64,000 nucleotides of DNA from Plasmodium malariae (taxonomy: Eukaryota > Apicomplexa > Aconoidasida > Haemosporida > Plasmodiidae), in contig NC_041779.1 in NCBI RefSeq assembly GCF_900090045.1, positions 702,501-766,500 on the forward strand. Reading direction: 5' to 3'. This document shows positions 55,938-64,000 of the stretch, piece by piece. Position numbers and translations under genes: made by a program. The notes under the pieces are model-generated. The model worked only from the letters and a program-made list of their open reading frames with translations, was not told where the DNA came from and made no database searches. Numbering within the stretch: the first letter of the stretch is position 1; each line of letters begins with the position of its first letter.

Positions 55938-57839
55938 TCAAAATTTAATTTGCTTAATATTTCCGGGTATTACAAAATAAGGAGGTAAATTCTTAGTCGT
56001 TAAGGATATGGGACATAATATATCAATTAAAAAATCATTTTTATTTTCTTCAATTCTGTCAACATCTTCGTTATTTTCGTTATTTTGGCTATTTTCGTTA
56101 TTTTGACTATTTTCGTTATTTTGGCTATTTTCGTTATTTTGACTATTTTCGTTATTTTGACTATTTTCGTTATTTTCGATCTTCGTATTTTCAATTTCTC
56201 GAACATTTTGAACATGTACAAAAGCAGCTATATTCATAAGATGAACATAATGTATATCTTTCGAATAGGAAACACCTAAAATACAGTTAAGTAAATTTTT
56301 CACCTGTCCATTATATAAACTAACAGACACTGTTTCTCTTTTTATGTTTCTACAATCAGCCGGAAGCGCTGATAAAGGAACAGCTAGATTTGTGTCCAAC
56401 TTAACAAAATTTGTTGAGCTATATTTAAAAGTTATATAATGGCTCTTCTTATATATGCTATTATTAACATGTATATCCTTTGAGAAATAATTATAAAACC
56501 AAATGTTCTTGCAATATTTCAGTCTATTGCTGTCAGATGGAATTACACCTTCATATTTCGGCATTCCAATAATTTCTACCGCTTTTTCTTTGTGCCCACT
56601 ATGATCATAACATGATTCGACATTACCACTATTGCCGACATTGGCGCTGCTGATGAAACTGCTGCACATATTACCATTGCCAATGTTGCTACCACCTCCA
56701 TCATCGCTTCTAACCCCATCGGCATTCACCATGATATGACCGCTACTCGTATTGACGTTACCACCCCCTGCATGATTACCTATACCATTTGTTCCTGCAT
56801 AGTAAAGATTTTCTACAGGACCAACTGCACCACGATTTAGGTTACTACTGTTATTATGGTAACTGCTTATACCGTCATTAGTTACTCTAGGTTGATTTTC
56901 CATATTCCTCACGTTGATGTGATTGGATCCATTACCCTGGTTGTAATACTCCTTTAGGGAATAATGAAGAAAGGAGTTATCGATAACTACAACAATATTA
57001 ATGTTATAAATTTCGATTAAATTTTGAACAGTCTTATAATCTGCTTCTGATGGGACATTTAATATAAAACCAGATGCGAATATAATTTCTTGTTCAGTAT
57101 TATTTTTAAAATTTGCTGATTGATAATTTAAATTATTTAACAACATTAAATACACACAACTACTTATACATTCATTAATATGGTAATATAAATTTATATC
57201 TTCATTTATATCAAGATAGCCAAAAAAATAATCAAGTGCATATTTCATATTATTCATATTATCATATACAAAGCAACTCATAATTCCAGGTCCTTTATTT
57301 AATTCAATTTTATCACAACTACATTTTGTGTCTGTTTCAATAAATATAGGTTTAAAACCCGATTTCGAAGCATAATTTAGTAAAAGCATCGAAACGGAGC
57401 TTTTTCCTGAACTATTATTTCCTGTAATCAGTATACGCGGACCAACTGTTTTCTTCTTTTTTGCTAATTTTCTATATGCATCTAAAATGTATGATAAAGA
57501 CAAATAATCTTTCATCGTGCTATTTTTACTTTCATATTCTTGCAAAGTTTTTCCCTTTATTTGAATAGTACAACCTGTATATGTATAAATAGAAAATTTT
57601 TCATTAAACCCAAAATAGTAATCTTTATCTAACACTAGTTCTCTTCCAAATATTTCCGCTGAACTATTCGCATTCTTTTCGTTTTTTCGCAAAGCCTGAT
57701 TTGACAATATCCTAATTTTTATGCACTCCTCTTTTTCATCAAATTTCGAAGCCTTTTCCAATGTCACGATCCGCAGTTCGCGAAATGCTTTCAGGTGGTA
57801 GATCCTTGTGTTGTTCGCAATTGCTCCAATTGCTGCCAT
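55938..57839 (-). CDS. CLP1: Pre-mRNA cleavage / tRNA-splicing factor CLP1 (polynucleotide 5'-kinase family)
   Basis: A 633-aa single-exon protein. The N-terminal domain (AEIFGRELVLDKDYYFGF, FSIYTYTGCTIQIKG), the P-loop domain (GPRILITGNNSSGKSSVSM, Walker A ~139-147) and the C-terminal domain (VPLSALPADCRN, LLNCILGVSYSKD, PYFVIPGNIKQIKF) follow the CLP1 order. CLP1 belongs to cleavage factor II in mRNA 3'-end formation and, in animals, the tRNA splicing endonuclease complex. Two insertions lengthen it over the human 425 aa: a Gly/Asn/Ser-rich block (~296-415) and a six-residue NNENSQ repeat near 545-585. The segment matching the human lid (CGWVKG) reads NVPSEADYK, so the Trp used by human CLP1 for RNA kinase activity is missing, and YVELDVGQG is replaced by FIETDTKCS. 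A structural ATP-binding role is more likely than catalysis (inference). Confidence 0.92.
   Translation of the reverse strand: MAAIGAIANNTRIYHLKAFRELRIVTLEKASKFDEKEECIKIRILSNQALRKNEKNANSSAEIFGRELVLDKDYYFGFNEKFSIYTYTGCTIQIKGKTLQEYESKNSTMKDYLSLSYILDAYRKLAKKKKTVGPRILITGNNSSGKSSVSMLLLNYASKSGFKPIFIETDTKCSCDKIELNKGPGIMSCFVYDNMNNMKYALDYFFGYLDINEDINLYYHINECISSCVYLMLLNNLNYQSANFKNNTEQEIIFASGFILNVPSEADYKTVQNLIEIYNINIVVVIDNSFLHYSLKEYYNQGNGSNHINVRNMENQPRVTNDGISSYHNNSSNLNRGAVGPVENLYYAGTNGIGNHAGGGNVNTSSGHIMVNADGVRSDDGGGSNIGNGNMCSSFISSANVGNSGNVESCYDHSGHKEKAVEIIGMPKYEGVIPSDSNRLKYCKNIWFYNYFSKDIHVNNSIYKKSHYITFKYSSTNFVKLDTNLAVPLSALPADCRNIKRETVSVSLYNGQVKNLLNCILGVSYSKDIHYVHLMNIAAFVHVQNVREIENTKIENNENSQNNENSQNNENSQNNENSQNNENSQNNENNEDVDRIEENKNDFLIDILCPISLTTKNLPPYFVIPGNIKQIKF
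56065..56170 (-). repeat. 18-bp coding repeat in CLP1
   Basis: Six units coding NNENSQ (DNA on + strand ATTTTCGTTATTTTGACT or GGCT). They lie in an insertion before the last CLP1 strands. Confidence 0.92.
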
Positions 57840-58826
57840 TGGAGCTATTGCGGTAATTATTTTTTTTTATTTTTTGGGATACGTGGCTACTGAGACTGTC
57901 CCTATTTGGCTTTCTTATATCGAACTATAAATACATATACATATGTATATATGCATGTATGTATATATATATATATATATATTTATTTATTTATTTATTT
58001 ATTATTTTTTTTTTTTTATCGAGCTATTTTTAATTCAATGCAAATTTATTGAGTAAAAAAAAAAAAAAAAAAAAAAGCTACCTGCCAAGGAACTATGTTA
58101 GGCACATACTAGGCAATTATAATTATAACAACACATAATAATGCTTTTAACAGTTCACACTTGGTTATTTGCAAACAATTATAAAGCTCTATTATACGAT
58201 ACATTTTATCCATTCACATAATTTTATAAAACTGATGGGAAATTGATTACCCCTTTTTACCTTGCCTAGTAAGGAAAAAAAAATATTACATATACAAGTA
58301 AAATTGAAAACCTACATTAGAATGCGCTTGCGGAGTATACAAGGAAAAAGAAGTTCTTTCCCTTAAACAAAGTGTTAAACATATGTGCGTATATACATAT
58401 GTACGTATATACATATGTACGTATATACATATGTACGTATATACATATGTACGTATATACATATGTACGTATATACATATATATATGTATATATATATAT
58501 ACATATACTTCTACATATATACACAGGAGTTTTCGCGAATATGTATTTTTTTTTTTTCATACATACAAAAATGCGTATAATATTGCGCATGTACAAGGCG
58601 GCAACATTTTAATAACTCTGTACTATTGAAATATTTTCAACAAAAATTGCATGAACTGTTCAGGAGAAAACACGTGCTTTAGATATACATTTTTTTGGAG
58701 AAAAAAAAACAACATAGAAATCTCCCCTTGCATATTCAGCGATTTTTTTGTTAAATTTTTTTAAATAAGAATGCGTAAGATTCGTAAACGTCAATACATT
58801 CATACGTATAAGTTAATAAATAAATA

Positions 58827-58878
<52 letters not shown>

Positions 58879-59435
58879 TAATACGCATTATCTAGCGCTG
58901 TAAGGTTCAGTCATTTGCCCAGAATTAAGCTTTTTAAATTCCGTTTATTTTTAGTTTGTTGTTGAGTCATTAAAAAAACTGCTAAATTTTGTTCTTGCGC
59001 GGAGATGCGAGGTCCATTTTGCGCGCATTGTGCGTTAGTATATAAACAAATAAATAAATAAATAAATGAATATATATATATGTACATTCACTCGTATCTA
59101 TGTTTGTATATATATAGGGATGTGGCAAATTTTTTTTTTTCATGGCGTATTTTTAAATTTTTAAATATACGTCCTTTCTTACTAATTTTTTCCTCCAACT
59201 TTGGCTTGTTCACGTAAAATATTTTTTTTCAAATAAAACTGATCGCAAATAAATTTGATATTTTTATATTTTACCCTTTTCAATTATCCCCATTTCTGTA
59301 CTCCTCACAACTGATGTTTGTGTTGCGAGCCTTTGATCGTTAACATATATATAAATGGGTATGTATATGTGAATGAATGCATCATGTTTATTCATATGGT
59401 ATATGTATAGACATAGCGCTTCCCCCCTAGTAACG

Positions 59436-59466
<31 letters not shown>
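57840..59466. other. Divergent intergenic region (CLP1 / EMG1)
   Basis: About 1.6 kb shared upstream region with a TTTA run (~57981-58003), a 16-bp palindromic repeat (58385-58475), a (TA)n tract (~58830-58875) and a ~28-base A run abutting the EMG1 ATG. No gene seen. Confidence 0.65.
58385..58475. repeat. 16-bp self-complementary repeat (ACATATGTACGTATAT)n
   Basis: About five perfect 16-bp units. The unit contains the palindromes ACATATGT and TACGTA, so either strand could fold. It sits in the CLP1/EMG1 divergent promoter region. Confidence 0.93.
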
Positions 59467-59467
<1 letters not shown>

Positions 59468-60159
59468 TGACGAGTAAAGCAAATGTCATACATTTTGCAG
59501 ATGCAAATAATACAGGGAAAAAAAAAATAATAATTGTTTTAGAGGGTGCCCATTTACAACTAATAGAATCAAAAAGATATATATATGAACTAACTAACAA
59601 CAATAAGCATAGACAGATATTATTAAAGGAAAAAAAAGATGAAAATATAAAGAATTATAGACCAGATATACTTCATCAGTGCTTAATTCATTTATTAGAA
59701 AGCCCTTTAAACAAATATGGGATGTTACAGATATATGTAAAAACTCATGATAACCAATTATTTTATATCTCGCCACATTTGAAAATTCCCAAAACATACA
59801 ATCAGTTTGAAGCCTTGATGGTTACGTTTTTAAGAAAATATAAAATCAAAGCAAACGAAAATAGAATGTATTTATTGAAAATTATTAAGAATGATTATAA
59901 TAATATATTACCAGTTAATGGAAAGAAAATAGGATTATCAATGAAAGGCAAAAAAGTTAATTTAGCTGACTATGTACAGAATTTTGAAAAGGAGGACACA
60001 CCCATAACATTTTTTATAGGTGCTGTAGCATATTCAAACCCTGTTATTAAATTAGAAATACTAGATGAAACTATAAGCATTTCCGAATTTAGTTTAAGTG
60101 CTGCAACTTGTTGCTCTTCTATTTGCTCGGAATTTGAAAATTTGTGGAAGCTTTTTTGA
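59467..60159 (+). CDS. EMG1: 18S rRNA pseudouridine N1-methyltransferase EMG1/NEP1
   Basis: A 230-aa single-exon protein of near-normal length. It matches the SPOUT-fold family end to end: IIVLEGAHLQLIE, YELTNNNKHRQILL, YRPDILHQCLIHLLESPLNK, LQIYVKTHDNQLFYISPHLK, IPKTYNQFEALMVTFL, LLKIIKNDYNN, FFIGAVAYSNP, ISISEFSLSAATCCS and FENLWKLF. EMG1 methylates N1 of a hypermodified pseudouridine in 18S rRNA and is needed for 40S subunit assembly in the nucleolus. The conserved RPDI motif, which contains the Asp mutated in human Bowen-Conradi syndrome, is present. The ATG directly follows a long A run, so the 5' UTR end is purely poly(A). Confidence 0.95.
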
Positions 60160-60274
60160 TAAGTCGTCCGAGAGAGGGATACACTACGCTGATGATATGG
60201 GAATGTAGTACATATAATACGTATATGTGTGCATATAACCCATGGGCATGCATACTCACATACATACATGCATA

Positions 60275-60337
<63 letters not shown>

Positions 60338-61719
60338 CTTGTGCGCAAATTTTTAATATGCATTCATTTGTAATAATATTTGAAAAAAACAAAATAAAGG
60401 AAGCAGCTCTCATCTCTTATAACTTTTTAAATGAAAACATGTTTGTACCATAGGATCGCCATAAAATTTATTTTGTATATTTTTATGAACGTGTGAAATG
60501 AAAAAGAAAACAAAAAAATTAAGTGCATAATTTATCTCTGTACAACTTTTTTGTCACCCACACACACAAACATATATATATAAGCGGAATAACAACATAT
60601 TTTTAATGAAGAAAAACATGATTATACTTGAACGAGGTATGCCCTTTTTTTTTTTTTTTTATAATTTGCTCCACATTTTATAATATATGAAAATATCATG
60701 AAATGGGGAGATGAGAGAAAGAGAAATGAAATGATTATATTTGTGTTTTATTTGCATAAAAAATATATATATATCTTCTTTTTTTTTTTAAAATTATCAA
60801 CTGGTGTGTAACTATATACACACCATATATTTGTTCCTCCTTTTTTTTTTTTTTTTTTTATTAATTTCATTTTTAAGTATGTCTCTCCATGCAATTTGCT
60901 AATTTTTTAAGTCAAATTTGTATGAACATGTATAACTCATATGTATATATATATATATATATATACATATGAGTTATACGTACATAAAGTGCATATCTTG
61001 TCCATGTTTGCAAATGAGACCAAACTTGTTAAACTAGACCAACACTTTTCCATTTCACATACATGTGTGCAGTAACATTTATTATAAATTTTAGCTTTTA
61101 GAAAAAACGCTTCTTTTTTTTTTTTTAAATATAAAGAAGCAAAGCTCAGCAAGCGATGAAACATACCAACTAAACGTGTGTAAAAATGTACACATTCATG
61201 TTAAAAACACTCGCACATGCATACGGATGGCTATGGAAATGTATGTACATACATATATACCTACATACGCATATATAATATATATAAGTGTTCGTATATA
61301 CATATGTACTAATTTTTTTAGTTAAAAACATTTGGTCTTATATAATCTTATTTCATTTTGATATTTTTTTGGGGGGAAGGGGGTGTTGTCTATTTTAACG
61401 GTACTAAAAAAGCATCTATTTCAAAAAAAAAAAAGTTTTAAAAAAAAAGAAATGCAAAAAAAAAAAAAAAAAGTAATAAAAGGAAATCATGATAATAATA
61501 TATTACATTGTAAATGCTCAATATTGTGTTTTAATATAAAAGTCCAATTTAAAAAAAAAAAAAAAAAAAAAGAAAAGGAGAATAACACATACATATATAT
61601 ATATATATATAAGTATATATATGTATACATACTTGTAAATATATACATAAGACATATAGACATAAACCACATATACATTATATATACCCTATATATACCC
61701 TATATATACATATATATAC

Positions 61720-61769
<50 letters not shown>

Positions 61770-61850
61770 ATGTGTGCACTTTTTTATATCCCTACTGTGA
61801 TACCATTTTCTGTACAGTCAAAAAACAGCCATGAAATGCAAAAAAAAAAA
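60160..61850. other. Convergent 3' intergenic region
   Basis: About 1.7 kb between EMG1 and the small - strand gene. (TA)n at ~60279-60335 and ~61731-61767, T runs at ~60646-60660 and ~60841-60860, A runs at ~61551-61571. A TATA-rich inverted segment at ~60936-60976 reads the same on both strands. No coding exon is supported. Confidence 0.65.
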
Positions 61851-62714
61851 TTATGAATTTTTTTTTGGAAAATATTTCCATAACCATGAAAAGTACCCCA
61901 ATTGTTGTACATTTTCATTATTATCAGTATTATTTTTTGAATTTGATTCAGTATCACCTTTTGTTTTATTTTCTGTAATATTTTTTGATTTATCTTCTTC
62001 ATTAATTACATCTTTTTTAATTTGTTCTTTTGGTATACTTTCGCTATCACTTTTTTTTGGAGAATTATTTTCTTCAGGTTTTTTTACAACCTTAATATTT
62101 TTCGCGATTACTGTTTTTTTAACCGGTATATTATTATTATTATTATTATCCTACAAAAAAAAAAAAAAAAAAAGTTATGAGGTTAATATGTTAACAAGTT
62201 AAAACGCTGTAAAGAGATACAATTAAATAGTAATAATATTAAGTAGTAATAGTATTAAGTAGTAATAGTATTATATAGGAGTAATATTAAGTAGTAATAG
62301 TATTAAATAGGAATAATATTAAATAGGAATAATATTAAATAGGAATAATATTAAATAGGAATAATATTAAATAGGAATAATATTAAATAGGAATAATATT
62401 AAGTAGGAATAATATTAAGTAGGAATAATATTAAACTGTAATAATATTAAGTAGTAATAATATTAAATAGGAATAATATTAAATAGTTATATTTTGTATA
62501 TGCTTTTCGCATTCATAACGGCAGCTTATTTATTGTTCAAATGTAATGCTCAGACACTTGATGTGAATATGAAAATTTTTATAAACAATTCAACTTGTGC
62601 ACACTTAAAATGTGAAAGGTCCCTAGTGTGCTCACATGTACACATATATATGTATCAACATGCACGTATGCACTGCATATATAATATACGCGTATATACA
62701 AACATGTATATATG

Positions 62715-62782
<68 letters not shown>

Positions 62783-63459
62783 TATTAACACACAATTGCG
62801 ATATAGGAAAAAAAGTCAAATGTAAAAATTAATAAAAAATTGCGCAGAAATCATGCAACGGACAGTATGAAAAAACCAACAACATTAGAAGCTTTGCTTT
62901 GTATGATTAAACAATACAAAAAGGGGAATGAAAAAAAAAAATTTTATATAATACTTCAACACGACATAAAAAGTACTATGTAGAAGTAATACACACGAAT
63001 AACTCACTATATCTTATGCAACACAATAATGGAAATTTTTTTTTTTTTTTTTTTTTTTTTATTATTATATTCAAAAAAACATTAACAAGCAATAACAAAC
63101 GAAGATATTTTGAAACATACATATAATAATGCACATATGTTATAAACATGTAAACAAGCATGGGTTTACAGTAACTTAACAAATCATTCTATTATTTTGT
63201 AACTATTGTACACAGTGCGGATAATACTTCTTGTTCTGATATTACATGAATATATATATATATGTATATATATATATGTATAGATATAGATATATATAAA
63301 ATACACAGATAAAGCATATTCCTCAAGCACATCCAATCAGTATTTAAATTATAATTTAATTTTTTTTTTTTTTCCATTTACTTCTTCTTCTTTAGAATTA
63401 AGCTTCTTTAATTTAATATTCGGGTTGCTAGTAGTGGGCGGTTTATTAACTTTCGTCAT
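61851..63459 (-). CDS. Small Lys/Asn-rich protein, two proposed exons, unknown function
   Basis: Proposed exon 1 63459-63382 ([20 protein letters not shown] and six more residues) and exon 2 62150-61851, both in phase 0 with GTAAAT donor and TTGTAG acceptor; 125 aa. Exon 2 starts with an Asn run, is charged and Lys/Glu/Asn-rich ([20 protein letters not shown]), and ends in an aromatic-basic motif, [15 protein letters not shown]. The motif is unlike the low-complexity body and may be the conserved functional element (membrane or partner contact; inference). The 1231-bp intron is long for this genome and could hide another exon, or the two exons could belong to different genes. No family recognised. 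Confidence 0.45.
62222..62487. repeat. 16-bp minisatellite (AGGAATAATATTAAAT)n
   Basis: About sixteen copies of a 16-bp unit with AGTAGTAAT variants at both ends, within the proposed long intron of the small - strand gene. Confidence 0.95.
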
Positions 63460-64000
63460 CTTTACAATTTGTCGTTATTTATTTTTTTTTTTTTTTAGAA
63501 CAAAATTTGTACTTCTTGCTACGAACTTTTTACCTTGTTTCATGTATTCAAATAAGGAAAACAGGTAACAACGTTATAAAACTTCGTATTAGAATAAGCA
63601 ATAAATTGTTCTAATGATGGTTACATATATATATACTTAAAAGTATATAATATATGTATAATTTATGCATACATATATACATATATATATGTATAATTTA
63701 TGTATATATACTATTAAAATAAAAAACACAGTAATAAAATATTTCAAAGACAAAAAAATATATTAAAAAAAAAAAAATTTCTTTTTTTTTTTAATTAGTC
63801 ATATTAAGTAGTAGTAGTCTCAATTTATATATATACAATGCATATACAAGGGTAAAGGCATATAAAAAAGGCAATTAAACAAAATTCTTATAATAATTTT
63901 AAAAAAACAAAAATTTACTCAAGTATTTAAAAAATTACTATATGTTTTTATTATTATTACAATTGTATTATATATATATATATATATGGACGTATTTATA
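63460..64000. other. Upstream region at the right edge of the window
   Basis: AT-rich DNA with (TA)n/TATACATA runs, an A run (~63765-63777) and a T run (~63783-63791). It probably contains the promoter of the small - strand gene. No coding frame is seen up to the window edge. Confidence 0.6.

Noticed and set aside
61831..62202. 123-codon + frame rich in Phe/Leu/Ser
   Set aside because: It is the reverse-strand shadow of the Lys/Asn/Glu-rich exon of the small - strand gene.

Overview
The window is nuclear chromosomal DNA of a malaria parasite (Plasmodium). Signs seen directly are extreme AT-richness between genes, long poly(A)/poly(T) and (TA)n runs, Asn/Asp-rich insertions and short tandem repeats inside otherwise conserved proteins, and small genes cut by AT-rich GT..AG introns. 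One gene is a Plasmodium-type thrombospondin-repeat surface protein. From memory, VPS15, TRP1, SEC23, SEC61-beta and RPL22 lie close together on P. falciparum chromosome 8, so this looks like the syntenic block in another species. The species cannot be fixed from the sequence; a P. malariae/P. ovale-like genome is only a guess.

I support 19 protein genes. Left part (1-22 kb): 3' part of a VPS15-like HEAT protein (+), a 1015-aa protein with a C-terminal OCRE-like aromatic octamer array (+), U5 snRNP 40K WD40 protein (-), TRP1-like TSR membrane protein (+), COPII SEC23 (-, 2 exons). Middle (25-35 kb): axonemal dynein light chain 1 (+, 6 exons) facing a coiled-coil gene resembling CCDC113/CFAP263 (-, 6 exons), a small five-exon gene with a 4-nt first exon (+), SmG (+, 2 exons), and a three-exon PCIF1-like cap methyltransferase (-) whose last two exons carry the recognisable catalytic region. 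Right part (40-64 kb): TP53I3/PIG3-like quinone oxidoreductase (+), Mediator MED7 (+), organellar uL4 (-), a small four-exon gene (+), SEC61-beta (-, 3 exons), RPL22 (-, 3 exons), CLP1 (-), EMG1/NEP1 (+), and a small two-exon gene (-).

Most genes are housekeeping: mRNA synthesis and processing (MED7, PCIF1-like, CLP1, SNRNP40, SmG, possibly the OCRE-like protein), ribosome production (EMG1, RPL22, uL4), and ER export/translocation (SEC23, SEC61B, VPS15). Two are flagellar (male gamete) and one is a sporozoite-type surface protein. They are separate eukaryotic transcription units, not operons. I see no CRISPR array, mobile element, tRNA or rRNA. Intergenic DNA is mostly homopolymers, microsatellites and minisatellites, many of which create long but non-genic reading frames.

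I found no discrete new system. The observations most worth checking are an in-frame TAG inside a 21-bp repeat of the TRP1-like tail, the PCIF1-like protein with an NPPF motif, the OCRE-like octamers, the missing fourth Cys in the SEC23 zinc finger, the lack of the lid Trp in CLP1, and an acidic extra exon for organellar uL4.
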